DNA from: Halocaridina rubra
Taxonomy: Eukaryota > Arthropoda > Malacostraca > Decapoda > Atyidae
Direction: 5' to 3'
NCBI GenBank assembly: GCA_037179515.1
Contig: JAXCGZ010004236.1
Coordinates: forward strand, 1 to 64,000
DNA length: 64,000 nt
Under the pieces are notes generated by a model that ran no database searches, was not told where the DNA came from, and was given only the letters and a program-made list of their open reading frames with translations. This document shows positions 37,671-45,870 of the stretch, piece by piece. Within the stretch, counting starts at the first letter, position 1; each line of letters opens with the position of its first letter. Both the position numbers and the translations under genes were made by a program.

Positions 37671-37941
37671 TTAATAATAATAATAATAAAAACTACAATT
37701 AGTGCATTCATATGATATATCTGCAATTTTAAATTTTAATATGAAATAACAGCTTACCTGAAGAATGTTGAGTTTGGTTGGAGCTTAGAACATAAAAGCT
37801 CTGTGGCTCTACAACGTACAAGTGGAACAGGAGAAGTAAGAAGCCCTTCTACGATTTTTAGAAGCATGCTCGGAGGCAAAACGGATACGATACCATCCAA
37901 TACATCGACTACTTTTCTTTGCAATGACACCCAAAACTTGC
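14379..37941 (-). CDS. HEATR1: HEATR1 / UTP10 (BAP28), last ten coding exons; gene 5' part missing
   Basis: HEATR1 (yeast Utp10) is a large nucleolar HEAT-repeat scaffold of the t-UTP part of the small-subunit processome, needed for pre-rRNA transcription and early 18S processing. Ten exons on the minus strand join with perfectly continuous phase and canonical GT-AG borders to give 571 codons ending SFRSYLDK-stop. Conserved blocks recognised against the animal protein family: LSPHLEALICAV, LITFYRFADHLAGMLKVLF, FLYDSVYFTNQERF, FTSAVGDDSLWKDLN and the C-terminal ILGESFRSYL. The segment corresponds to roughly the last quarter of a family about 2,100 residues long. No exon for the first 1,500 or so residues appears upstream in 38-64 kb; instead DOCK-D exons occur there. 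Introns are up to 5.8 kb and packed with transposons. Confidence 0.92.
14868..15125 (+). mobile_element. SINE-like repeat, family 2
   Basis: A tRNA-like head (gtgatgcagtgattagag, then ttgactcgggaggtg and cattcgcaatgg) is followed by a body containing aagggcatccagcc and ttgacttcccaagcc. A related copy is at 20170-20320. No clear target duplication. It lies in the last HEATR1 intron. Confidence 0.6.
15230..15612. repeat. Possible tRNA-related retroposed sequence with A tail
   Basis: GC-richer than its surroundings and ending cccagtggctgggtttat then nine or more A. On the minus strand it contains TTAGCTCAGTGG, which fits a tRNA box A, but no convincing box B was seen. Family unknown. Confidence 0.35.
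15944..16022. repeat. (ATT)n microsatellite
   Basis: About 79 bp of ATT repeats with a few interruptions (atc), preceded by cttctt runs. Confidence 0.95.
16369..16530 (-). CDS. HEATR1: HEATR1 exon
   Basis: 162 nt, 54 whole codons. Encodes LENTQIGKESYKELI, HFIPCVLKFTSAVGDDSLW and KDLNRSVLLRLRNDEEPL. The DDSLWK-LN motif is a hallmark of the HEATR1 C-terminus. Confidence 0.95.
16369..16530 (-). other. HEATR1: Reference point: HEATR1 DDSLWK motif exon
   Basis: This exon and its two neighbours give the strongest identification of the gene, because the order FxYDSxxFTNQERF, QPLINQ, DDSLWKDLN and LGESFRSYL reproduces the diagnostic C-terminal motif order of the family without gaps. Confidence 0.8.
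16941..17090 (-). CDS. HEATR1: HEATR1 exon
   Basis: 150 nt, 50 whole codons. Encodes IFGIGEEAYKKTTLLLKY, then YDSVYFTNQERFQLMVQPL, aligned with the family's FLFDTQHFISKERAEAL and MPLVDQLE blocks. Confidence 0.93.
17183..19775 (+). mobile_element. Tigger/pogo DNA transposon, degenerate full-length copy
   Basis: 2,593 bp between TA dinucleotides (17181-17182 and 19776-19777). Ends are inverted: CAGGGGGGCCTCG at the left, and CAGGGGGTCCTCGTTTAACG read inward from the right. The interior encodes a TIGD1-like transposase (17659-19456) in broken frames. Two tandem units of about 150 bp (gaatacacagctagcag at 17335 and gaatacactgctagctg at 17484) lie just inside the left end. The copy sits in a HEATR1 intron (17091-20524), same strand as the window. 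Confidence 0.9.
17659..19456 (+). pseudogene. Tigger (TIGD1-like) transposase remnant
   Basis: Pieces of a pogo-family transposase: an N-terminal psq-type helix-turn-helix remnant (GIACTTVATIIKDR), a CENP-B-type region (ALKREKGEGGADEELMASRG, WFNRFKAHANFHTIRVKG), and the DDE catalytic domain. The first catalytic Asp of the NVDETGL motif is Glu here (18262-18264, FNVEETGLFW). The second Asp is kept in LILDNAPAHP (18575-18577) and the third in LQPMDQGAI (18674-18676). The C-terminus is acidic (QMIEEEEELPSPEPKRF) and then Pro/Ser-rich. Frame breaks at about 17901, 18399-18560 and 19150. Not functional. Confidence 0.85.
20170..20320 (+). mobile_element. SINE-like repeat, family 2, degenerate
   Basis: Shares agcacttgactcaagaggt, catttgagccatgg and aagggcatccagct with the copy at 14868-15125. 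Truncated, no A tail seen. Confidence 0.5.
20525..20648 (-). CDS. HEATR1: HEATR1 exon
   Basis: 124 nt; the first base completes the Arg codon. Encodes FADHLAGMLKVLFIKAKL to NNSLNRKDT. The other two frames contain stops, which confirms the phase. Donor GTAAGT. Confidence 0.9.
20694..20943. mobile_element. Fragment of the 38-kb TA-element family with (GATA)n
   Basis: Starts TA-CACCTAGTTCTCGG, then ccataagaaacaatgataatgg, matching the reversed right part of the element at 38330-39727. A short gatagatagatagata run is at 20803-20826. Its right boundary is a LINE fragment at 20940. Confidence 0.5.
20940..22430 (+). mobile_element. LINE family 1 fragment, RT region to C-terminus
   Basis: Closely parallels the copy at 60526-63967 from the ASGPDGIPA motif of RT to the end of the coding region, with an internal deletion near 21110-21125 and frameshifts. 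Motifs: LAKLPAYGFTPSFCSL, GVPQGSVLSPTLF, FADDSTIHF, and a C-terminus ending SSFKKQIYHHLRA at 22279. The 3' tail with poly(A) is missing. Located in a HEATR1 intron. Confidence 0.88.
22541..22585. repeat. (AAT)n microsatellite
   Basis: About 45 bp of AAT repeats with one interruption. Confidence 0.9.
23239..23405 (-). CDS. HEATR1: HEATR1 exon (BP28CT-type region)
   Basis: 167 nt, 55 codons plus two bases. Encodes DDQESVDDIEGIVCSALGKL, then MLQSWATDVDDSRPTRLITF ending in a split Arg codon. The W-A-T and R-L-I-T-F-Y residues fit the family's FDWA and RLLTFY motifs of the conserved C-terminal domain. Confidence 0.92.
24900..25058 (-). CDS. HEATR1: HEATR1 exon
   Basis: 159 nt, 53 whole codons, separated from the previous exon by a short intron of 109 bp. 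Encodes AYKTLAEGELPALQALIL to FTQALDLRTLK, the counterpart of the family's ALDFR motif. Confidence 0.9.
25168..25356 (-). CDS. HEATR1: HEATR1 exon
   Basis: 189 nt, 63 whole codons. Encodes IIENMAQFLSPHLEALICAV to EARVMIPTITE, aligning with the family block that runs from the PHFISPYLE motif to APRVLLPAI. Donor GTAAGT. Confidence 0.9.
25690..26557. mobile_element. Non-autonomous TA-target element nested in Tigger copy 2
   Basis: The right end, read inward, is CAGACACTTCCCATCTTACG after a TA (26558-26559). This matches the end of the element at 50485-51350, and internal blocks such as gatatttcatatgttggtga are shared in inverted order. The left end is eroded, so the start is approximate. It contains an imperfect internal inverted structure. 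Confidence 0.55.
26560..28520 (-). pseudogene. Transposase remnant of Tigger copy 2
   Basis: Minus-strand pieces parallel the transposase at 17659-19456: ELSTEDFIQLEKQM with the acidic run and EPKRFTRKDFEEG (26870-27160), and LKVVKREKGEWSKSEE, KGWFMQFKARANMHNLQVQG (28242-28487). The Pro/Ser-rich tail region (26590-26780) is expanded into short repeats. Frames are multiply broken. Confidence 0.75.
29178..30551. mobile_element. TA-flanked element with CCGTATATACTCG ends and a 396-bp tandem duplication
   Basis: Ends CCGTATATACTCGTTTA (29178) and, read inward from 30551, CCGTATATACTCGTGTAATG; TA on both sides (29176-29177, 30552-30553). 1,374 bp, no coding capacity seen. The centre is two near-identical tandem copies of about 396 bp (29441-29836 and 29837-30232), starting ctaacagctgttttatatc and ending ggaaaaacacagg. 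It interrupts the end of Tigger copy 2. Confidence 0.75.
31180..31358 (-). CDS. HEATR1: HEATR1 exon
   Basis: 179 nt; its first two bases complete the Glu codon from the previous exon. Encodes TSLKIVTQALLVIAEAVGSL and ends VVTATQK before GTTTGT. The alternative AG two bases further in would break the frame. Confidence 0.87.
31453..31645 (-). mobile_element. SINE family 1, diverged reversed copy
   Basis: Contains the reverse of the family body (gccttcttgtgaaggac, taccctaagtgaatg, cctcagaccatgacggg) and ends in a reversed tRNA-like head. More diverged than the copies at 9215 and 41434. Located in the HEATR1 intron 31359-33461. Confidence 0.7.
31646..33461. other. HEATR1 intron sequence without recognised gene
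   Basis: AT-rich. Shares a diverged block of about 80 bp (ending ctaatttgaaattatccat at about 32430-32450) with intron sequence at about 23740-23812. No exon or RNA gene supported. Confidence 0.45.
33462..33658 (-). CDS. HEATR1: HEATR1 exon
   Basis: 197 nt; phase joins the exon at 37758. Encodes KEDLLDLLPFVDILRKIG through HVKIGAIMPVMSTAV and ends one base into a Glu codon (GATCAAG, donor GTAAAC). HEAT-type helical pairs are evident. Confidence 0.87.
34262..37190 (-). mobile_element. LINE family 1 copy, reversed, 3'-truncated
   Basis: Follows the 60526-63967 copy from its 5' UTR (about 37190) through endonuclease to the C-terminal region, stopping at the ccgaggccacgtaacactc equivalent. Endonuclease: YIGDFNVHYSEWLNSSHT (within 36124-36747). 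RT: KTNKASGPDGIPAWFLKEF (35447-35650), VPQGSVLSPTLFHLF and FADDSTLHF (34544-35152). Numerous stops and shifts. Lies in the HEATR1 intron 33659-37757. Confidence 0.88.
37607..37689. repeat. (AAT)n microsatellite
   Basis: About 83 bp of AAT repeats with interruptions (aaat, gtt), just 70 bp from a HEATR1 exon. Confidence 0.95.
37758..37941 (-). CDS. HEATR1: HEATR1 exon (first in window)
   Basis: 184 nt, starting with the last two bases of a split codon and ending two bases into the next. It encodes KFWVSLQRKVVDVLDG to LLCSKLQPNSTFF, matching the family block where paired helices precede the KKEE-like linker. Acceptor ttgcag and donor GTAAGC are canonical. The preceding HEATR1 exon is not in the window. 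Confidence 0.85.
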
Positions 37942-38329
37942 CTGCAATTAATAAAGATCACTGCTAAAAATGTCTGAATTCTGTTGTTGTTGTTGGTGAC
38001 ATTCTCTAAGTTGTCTTGCCTAAGAGTACTGTTTCATTATGGAAAGCCACTGCCAATCCTGGGCTTTCCCACAGAGCTCTCAGGGAGTGTATGTTGTGAT
38101 GTTGGCGTATGTGGTGCAGTCTTCCATAATGTGTAAATTTATAAACATTGAAAGAAAATGAATGATCATGCAAAACATACAACATATATCCAGCCAAATT
38201 TAATATCACTGGCTCCTTCATACCAATGTGCAGTGCAAACTGGCTTCCAGATGTTGAAACAAAGCTTGTTTTGTCTATTTTTCAGAGATTATTCGGCATG
38301 GCCATCTAAGGAGATTCCAATATAATATA

Positions 38330-39727
38330 CACCTAGTTTGCTTTTAATGCATGTTTATAATCCACGAAATTGGATTAACGCCTCCAAAAAAATAATAGTA
38401 AAAAAATACGAAATACACGAATAACACCCATGCAAAAAAATTCAAAAAACAAAAATTTCATCTTAGTAAATAATCGACCGCCTCGGAGGCATTTTTCCGC
38501 CATGCTGCCACGTGCTTCAGTGTCTCTTTACCCAGCATACTACATGGATATATCGCTTGTTCTCACTGTGTTTGTGTTAAGGTTTGTATATCGTCAGGAA
38601 AAGAGCGTGCGAGAGAGCATCAGCTGATACGGAGGCGGCAAACTGTTTGCAGATAGAGGTTCGTTCTCCCGCATCCTCCTCCTCTTTTACCGCTTAATGC
38701 GATAGGATATTATGAGGAGAATGGAAAAAAAGCATTAAGAACAAACAGCAAACAACCTTGCAATATAATATGGTCAGGAAAATAGCGTGCGAGAGTGCAT
38801 CAGCTGATACGGAGGTGGCAAAACGTTTGCAGATAGAGGCTCATCCTCCCGCATCCTCTTCCTCTTAAGGCGATCGGATATTATGGAGAGAATACAAAAA
38901 ATGCTAAGTACAGTACATGGATGAGCATTAAGAACAAACAGAAAACAAACTTGCGATATAATATCGTCAGGGAAATAGCGTGCGAGAGTGCATCAGCTGA
39001 TACGGAGGCGGAAAAACGGTATGCAGATAGAGGTTCGTTCTCCCGCATCCTCCTCCTCTTCTACCGCTTAATGCATTCAGATATTATGGAGAGAATGGAA
39101 AAAAGCATTAAGAACAAACAGCAAACAAACTTGCGATATAATATCATCAGGGAAATAGCGTGCGAGAGTGCATCAGCTGATACGGAGGCGGAAAAACGGT
39201 TGCAGATAGAGGTTCATTCTCCCGCATCCTCCTTCTCTTCTAACGCTTAATGCGATTGGATATTATGGAGAGAATGGAAAAAAATCATCAAGAACAAACA
39301 GCAAACAAACTTGCCATATAATATTGTCAGGGAAAAAGCGTGTGAGAGTAAAAGCATTTGCAGGAAGAGGTTCGTTCTCCCGCATCCTCGTGCTCACCGC
39401 CACCATGCACGTCCCAGTGATTGCCTGTTGCCTACCCCATAATAGAGTGCATTAATTTGTTTACTGTACAGTATATCTGTATATCTTTTATACTGTACAC
39501 TATTTACATGTTAAAATTAACTACAGGTCTTTCTGCTTTGTTATGTACTTATAAAATATGTTTTACTTATATGATATCTTTGGCATAGTGTGGCCATGTA
39601 CTTTTGTGAAACGTATCTATGGCCATAATCATTGTTTCTTATGGAAAATGACTCGCTACATTACGCAAGTTTCACATTACCCGTCACTTCTGAAAACCTA
39701 TCTTCGCATTACTCTATAAACTAGCTG
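38330..39727. mobile_element. TA-flanked element carrying five 180-bp tandem units
   Basis: TA plus CACCTAGTTTGC at the left (38328-38330 onward). The right end, read inward from 39727, is CAGCTAGTTTATAGAGTAATG after TA (39728-39729). No transposase. The interior holds an array at about 38490-39410. A fragment of the same family is at 20694. It lies in the critical interval between HEATR1 and DOCK exons. Confidence 0.65.
38490..39410. repeat. Tandem array, five units of about 180 bp
   Basis: The motif gtcagg(g/a)aaa(a/t)agcgtgcgagag recurs at 38593, 38773, 38966, 39146 and 39326, spacing 180, 193, 180 and 180 bp. Each unit also has catcagctgatacggagg, cagatagaggttc and tcccgcatcctcctc. Units 3 and 4 are almost identical; unit 5 is truncated. 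Confidence 0.9.
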
Positions 39728-39833
39728 TACTTCCATATAAACAAAATATATACATTTCACAAATCATAAGGCTCACTGAGAGCAAACCTAACAGTATTGT
39801 TTCCTGAAAGACATTGAAGAGAGTTCTTTGTTG

Positions 39834-40000
39834 AGTGTGACACTGGAACTGGCAACCTGGGCCCCAAGAAAAAATTAAAAAAAGAAAGAAAAAGTAGCAG
39901 CATCAGGACAAGGCAGTAATAAGAGGATGATAAACAGTAAGAAAAGGACAGGCTGAAACAGTAAAAGTAATGAAGACCTACAAGTATGTTCCTTGAATTT
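39834..40000 (-). mobile_element. LINE family 1, 3'-end fragment, reversed
   Basis: Starts gagtgtgacactggaactgg, the reverse of the 3' end seen at 63925-63955. A similar reversed end starts the copy at 47813. Severely truncated on its 5' side. Confidence 0.7.
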
Positions 40001-40104
40001 TACCCTTTTCAAATCCTATGACCTTCCTTTTTCATTTTTCATGCAAAGTCTGTAATGTTCTTCGTTGTCTAAAGATAAACAAAACAAAGTATCCATGCAA
40101 AGTT

Positions 40105-41786
40105 CTTAAGGAGAAGGTGAAGTGGCACCCTTGCTTTGCCATCTTGATCTTGGAAGCATGCTCTTACTTCAGCCTGTTCCTATGAAGGGTGATCACTCTA
40201 TTACTTTTATCTACTGACCTATTGTCCAAATCTCTGCAAAGGCTAAAGTATTTGAAACTCTGATCAATTCAAACTTCTTGAAACATCTTGAATATAACTT
40301 GTTTATTTATAATCACCAGTATGACTTCTGCAAGGCAAGATCCACTGGTGACCTCCTGTCCTATCCTACTCGTGCATGGTTATCTTCTCTGAGGAACTAT
40401 GGGGAATCCTTTGTTGTCAACCTAGATATCTCTAAGGTTTTTGACAGTGTCTGGCACAAGGCTCTGTTGGCCAAACTCCCTGATTATGGCTTCACACCTT
40501 CTCTCTGCTTTCTGATTTCCAGATTTCTTTCGGACTGTTTCATATCTGTAGTAGTTGACGGCGCAAAATTTAGCTCATTTCCAATTACCAGAAGTGTTTC
40601 ACATGCCTCAGATCTTTCACCAACTTTTTCCTTTCTCTTCTTCAACGATCTTCTCCGGTCCCCATCCCCCTCCCTTCTCCATGCCTTGTCGATGATTCTC
40701 AAAAGTCAGTTAGTTCAATGCCTCCAAGACACAGTTTCTGGCTATCTTTTAACCTTCTTCTCCTCTTGATAACCCTATTGTCATTGAAACTAATGAAATT
40801 TACCCTTATAATTTTATCAAAATATTAGGAATTCATATAACCTCTAACTTGTCTTGGGGGAGTCACATAATACTAATTTCTAGATTGGTACCCAAAAAAT
40901 TGGGGGCTCTGTTTTGATTTCGTTATAACATTTCCTCTTTTCAGTTACTTAAAACCTATAAAGGTCTTATGCCTCTCTGCCAAGTACTGCTCGCACATTT
41001 GGGGTGCTTCTACTTATAATTACCTCCTTGATAGAGTTGAATCTAAGGCAATCAGGTACATCAATGACCTCTTCTTACTTCTAATCTTGATTCTCTTTCT
41101 CTATGATGTAAAGTGTCATTCCTTTCTCTTTTCTATTGTTTCTACTCTCATCACTGCTCTGATGAGCTGGTGAGTTGCATCCCTCCCCCACTGTCAAGAC
41201 CGCGTAACACTCGCCAAGCGGCCTTGCCTCACAGGTACTGCATGGAGATTTGTAGCTCACCGACTGGTTGGTGCAGCAATTGCCTCTCCTCAAGCACCTC
41301 CTGACTCTGGAACTCTATTCCACGTTCTGTCCTTCCTAATTCTTATAACCTATCTTCCTTCAAAAAACAGGTCTATCATCATCTCAGGGCCTAATCCTAC
41401 CATATCACTTTTGTCCTCTACTTTGACTATTCTGTCGTTCGTTCTGGTTTTACGTCACGGACTCCCTTTTATACCAAGGACTAGGACGATTACCTTCTTG
41501 CGAAGGACTTGTTTTGGCATATGTAATCGTTACCCTGAGTGCATGCCCTTGCTAACCTCAGACCGTGACGGGGCGCGAACCCTCGACTTGACGCCTCAAA
41601 GTCGCGGACGCTACCACTTGAGCCACGGTGACTACACTTTGACTATTCTTTCATCCTTTCCTTTTCCTACTATGCATCATTCCCTTATTTCTGCCTTGTC
41701 CTCAATCTTTTACTTTTACTTCGTCTTAATGCTTTCTTGGTTCCCGGGCCTGATTAGAGCAGCTTTCTTACCTGTCCTGGTGTCAC
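40105..41786 (+). mobile_element. LINE family 1 fragment with nested SINE
   Basis: Plus-strand RT and C-terminal region: KARSTGDLLSYPTRAW, FVVNLDISKVFDSVWHKAL (40278-40769), then diverged 3' coding and UTR sequence ending ctggtgtcacactcat and an A tail at about 41790. An in-frame FADD box is lost by deletion near 40690. A SINE interrupts it at 41434-41635. Confidence 0.85.
41434..41635 (-). mobile_element. tRNA-derived SINE (family 1), reversed, inside a LINE
   Basis: Reverse complement of the 9215-9419 element with high similarity: ggttttacgtcacgg tail side, aggacgattaccttcttgcg body, gcgcgaaccctcgac (box B) and cttgagccacggtga (box A). Flanked by the 14-bp duplication actttgactattct at 41420-41433 and 41636-41649. 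Confidence 0.88.
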
Positions 41787-42061
41787 ACTCATAAAAAAAA
41801 AATTTTAGTCCTGAGATGACGATAATAATATGGGTTAGGTCAAGTTCAGTCTATACGATATGCTGATGTACAAATGTGATCAAATAATTAGTTTGAGAAA
41901 TATGAGTTTATTTTTCCAGCTAGTTTTAGTGGTATTTCTTTATATTCCAATGTCAATCCTACAGCTCTAGCAAGAAAAAGAATCAAATATATATAGATGC
42001 CTATGTATAGAGACAATCCTTTCGGAGATACGAACAATTTGTATGATGTGTGTAAAAATGA

Positions 42062-42062
42062 A

Positions 42063-42131
<69 letters not shown>
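42062..42131. repeat. (GA)n microsatellite at the 3' end of LINE family 2
   Basis: About 70 bp of GA with two gg interruptions, directly joined to the LINE end at 42132. Confidence 0.95.
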
Positions 42132-42135
<4 letters not shown>

Positions 42136-42402
42136 TATTTATTTTATTAATTTATTGCGCCAAGGCGTCAGACATTACATGAATTCATACAAATAATGCT
42201 TCAAATGGATACAAAACCAAGAATAGAACATAGTTTACAGGGAGGTGTACACATTGATAAAACATTGCTGCATACTAACACGCAACTCACAGTATGGCAG
42301 CACAGAGTACATTATATACAAAAGTAAAGCTCAGAGAAACACAGAATACACAAACAGAATTATACAGCAACATACAGAAAATATATGTATAATTCAATAT
42401 AA

Positions 42403-43656
42403 TTAATGGCCACCAAAGTGAGGATAACGAGCAAGAATAACATCAAGGTTGTCATCATTAAGTAAAAATGAGCAGATCTGTATTAAGTTCTGACCTCGTG
42501 GTAAAACATCTCTCACTGTGGGGCACTGAAGACAATAGTGGTCAAGAGTGTTAGCATTAGGACGGTCGCATAATTTACAGGAGGTGTACTGTGGCATATC
42601 TAGAGTCTGGGAGACCTGCCATAAAGGCCGATACCCCATTCTGAGCCGAGCACTAACTACATTGTTTTTCCGCACCATTAACCCGCGTCTGCGATACTTG
42701 TAGCGACTGTGAAGAAAGTGATCATGGTGCTGTATGGACACACTGTTGGCCCTCTCCGTGTCCCTGCGCTGGACCGTCATGGCAAACCCAGCTGAGTAGA
42801 TGATGTTACGTAGGCATCGGAGGGAGGGCTCAGCGTCCACAGCATGCCCATCCAGCATACAGGCCGCCTTGGCAAGACGATCCGCTGTGTCGTTGCCAGT
42901 CAGCCCAATGTGAGATGGCGTCCATACAAATGACACAACAAGAGAAGCATCCCGAGCGGCCGCGAGGCGACATAGTATATCTCCCACAGCACGGCCACAG
43001 ATGGGTCTTGGCGAGGATAGGGCTTGTAGGGCCGATTGGGAGTCACAAATTACTACCCCATTCACTCGTCGTCGAACAAGGAGAGTCACGGCATCCAAGA
43101 TGGCATTCAGTTCACAGTAGGTGGAGCTCGACGAGGTGGGTAGTCTACGGCCAATCCATGAATCAGCCGGCACAGGCGGCTCCATGGTGGGGGAAAACAC
43201 AGCACATGCCGCCCTCCCATCTGCTTGCACAGAACCATCAACATAGACGTGGTGTGCTGCAGGGACAGACGTGGACACATCAGCGATAGTCTCCAGAGCT
43301 AACTGTCTCTGCAAGGGGGGATAGACATCCTTCGAGGTCGGTGTATATGTGACAGCGGGGAGGGGGACACGCCAGGGTGGTAAATCTGGGACAGCCGCCT
43401 GCACTGGCAGGTCGATGTCAAGGCCACGGAGAATGTCACTCACCACCCTGATAAGGTTATGACCTCCTGCTCGAAGTGGGAGCCTGGGTGCGTCTGGATC
43501 CAGGGACGTCCTCATGACAGCAGAGAAGTACGGAGCAAGAAAGGGGTAGTGAAGACACTTAACAGTAAAATAGGACACTTGGCATAAATCCTCTCCACAA
43601 GAGGGGGCAAGTTGAGTTCCAACTGCATACTCACAATACGGGTAGAGAGAGAACAT
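42403..43656 (-). pseudogene. LINE family 2 RNase H and C-terminal zinc-like region
   Basis: 417 codons. RNase H motifs in order: HVYVDGSVQADGRAACAVFS, the Glu in YCELNAILDAVTLL, ICDSQSALQALSS and FVWTPSHIGLTGNDTADRLA, so the D-E-D-D set appears intact. The tail has a Cys/His cluster (CKLCDRPNANTLDHYCLQC) of the kind seen at the C-terminus of I-like elements. Stop at 42403. Confidence 0.9.
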
Positions 43657-43886
43657 CCCAAGATAAATCTCATGACTCGATTCTGGAACTTTTCAAGTGG
43701 CTCAAGAGCTGGTCTAGGAAGTTGACACAAGGCAGGAGACAGATAGTCAACCACTGACCGAAGTAGTAGGATGTAGAGGGTCCTCGCCACTGGGATGGAG
43801 ACTCCTGCAGCATTGTTGGCAAGCCACTTGACAGGTGCAAGGCGGGGCTCCAGACGGTCAAGAAGGCTCTTCACAAAGGGATGAAT
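43512..43886 (-). pseudogene. LINE family 2, RT thumb/connection region
   Basis: Continuation in the same frame after the internal TGA: SLLDRLEPRLAPVKWL, TLYILLLRSVVDYLSPALC, NRVMRFILGC. A frameshift before 43512 moves the homologous reading into the next segment. Confidence 0.8.
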
Positions 43887-45776
43887 TCATTGACGTGCAG
43901 GTATAGCTGGGGTGATCCGGACTGGTGCACCTAAATACGTGTACTGTGTGCAGTGAGGGATGACATTACCACCCATGGCGAATGCGGGCAGTGCTCTGCA
44001 GTTGCGTGAAGTAAAAATCCTGCTTTTTTCTGGGGAGATAATAAGGCCACAGGAGGTAGCAGACACGTAAAAATCATGGAGCATGTGCTGAAGGTCGTGA
44101 GTTGAGGTCGTGTGGATGCATATGTCGTCCGCATAGCAGGTAACTGTAGTACCGGGGATGACAGGAAGGAGGGAGAGTAGACGATGCATAAGGATATTGA
44201 ATAGAAAAGGACTTAGCACACCCCCCTGAGGAGTACCCAGTTCAAACCGTTCATAGGAGCTATACGACCCTTTAAAAAGGACACTTGATGTTCTATTGCA
44301 GAGATATCCCCGTATCCATTTCAGTATGTTCCCCCGAACTCCAAAGTCCACCAGCTGGTCAAGAATAATTTCCCTGTTGGCTATATCGAAGGCAGATTTG
44401 AGGTCCAGGAAGGCGACCACACTGGTGGGAGAAAGGCGGGTGTAGAGTTCAGCGAGGCAGTGATGTGTGCTCCGTTGTAGGAGGAAACCATAAAGACTGG
44501 GGGAGAGTTTATCCTGTAGACGGTGCATGAGCCGGGCAAGAAGGATGCGTTCAAACACTTTGCTGAAGTAGGAGGTGAGGGAGATAGGCCTAAATTTGTC
44601 GGTTCCAGGTTTTGGTAGAGGAATAATAGTGCTTCTGGTCCAGGCAGAGGGCACATGCCCCAAGGAAAAGCAAAGATTGAAGAACTGCAGTAGGGGGTTA
44701 CCAGGAACTTTCTGAAGAAGACGGAGAACTTGATATATAAGACCATCCTCCCCAGGGGCAGTAGCCTTAATCCTAGCAAGAGCACGTCGTAGTTCATCCT
44801 CTGTGAATAGGATGTCATCCTCTTCATCCGTCTGTAGTAATGCCCCCATTAGGCGGAGGTTACGAACACTGCGGTGGGTGGAGAGTGCCTCTTGAACGTT
44901 CCCGGGAAGGTTGCAAGTTTGTGACTGTGCTGACCAGGTAGTAATGAGGTCCTGAGCATACTCAAGTGGACTGTGGTGTAGAGCACAGGTGGGTTTCTTC
45001 TTGACAGCCTTCCTTATAAGATGCCACATAGTCCCAGCGCTAGTCTGATGGTTAATACTATCCGTAAATTTCTGCCAATACTCCGTGTGCACGCACTTCT
45101 GCAGGGCAACCAGATCATCCCTCGCCAACTGATATTGGTTCAGGTGGTCAGGGGTGGGCTGTCTTTGAAAGGAGAGTCCAGCATTCACAGCTGTCCTTTC
45201 CGCCTGGGAAATACGCTGATCCAGAGTCCAGGAATGGGCCTCAGGGCGACGTGGAACGTGTGGTCTGAGAACATAATGCGTGTAGAAGTCATGTGTAGAA
45301 TCCACCAGTGAGGTGTATAAGCTGTCTGGAGAAAGGAGATCAAAAGTGGGAAGGAGGTGAGAGATAAAGGAAATATAAGTGGGGCAGTATTTGGGAGGGA
45401 TAGAGATGCGGGTGCGGTGATGGGAGAGGGTAGCTGGAGTCTGAAGTATGAAGTATTTCAGGCTAAGGGCAACATGGTCAGAAAAGAGAGAAGGGATAGA
45501 AGAGCAGGAGACATTAGGTAACACAAGGCCAGCTGTGAGAATGTGATCTACAGTACCCCCACGAGCGTGTGTGGCACCACCAGTATCCCAGCGAGTGAGG
45601 CGGTAGCGGCGGATGTAGTCGAGCAGAGGCTTGCCACCGCGATTGGGAGTGGGAGATGAGTCACCAAGGGCGGGGTGTCTGGCGTTAAAATCCCCCATAT
45701 AGATCATTCCACTGTCTGTAGGTATTGGAAGGGCTGGTAGATTAATCACACCTGGGGCAGAGTAGACATTGCACAA
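43887..45776 (-). pseudogene. LINE family 2 endonuclease end and reverse transcriptase
   Basis: 629 codons. Endonuclease motif YMGDFNARHPALGDSS and SDHVALSLKY near the start. RT motifs: ATAPGEDGLIYQVLRLL, FRPISLTSYFSKVFER, DLKSAFDIANREI, GTPQGGVLSPFLFNIL and the catalytic YADD at 44124-44135. The frame stays open beyond the first ATG back to about 45862, so the first ATG is not the true start. It ends at a TGA, after which the same frame continues to 43512. Confidence 0.9.
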
Positions 45777-45870
45777 TCGAAGAGTACCATTCTCGACAGT
45801 GATTTCAAAGAGCTGAAAGGTTATATCAACTTGTGCAGAAGAACCAAGGAGCAGTTGTGAAAAGAAAATT

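Larger units (their letters stand above)
42132..45870 (-). mobile_element. LINE family 2 (I-like, with RNase H), 5'-truncated
   Basis: A minus-strand non-LTR retrotransposon with endonuclease end, RT and an RNase H domain after RT, as in the I group. It is 5'-truncated at about 45870 inside the endonuclease. The 3' UTR (42132-42402) has an AATAAA-rich end (gcgccaaggcgtcagacatt reversed) that abuts (GA)n. Coding is interrupted by one in-frame stop (43887-43889) and one frameshift (about 43512-43656), so decay is slight. It is GC-richer than the introns around it. Confidence 0.9.

Noticed and set aside
38490..39410. CRISPR-like array
   Set aside because: Whole 180-bp units repeat without spacers, in a eukaryotic intron-like setting.
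42915..43289. 124-codon plus-strand frame
   Set aside because: Antisense shadow of the LINE family 2 RNase H region.
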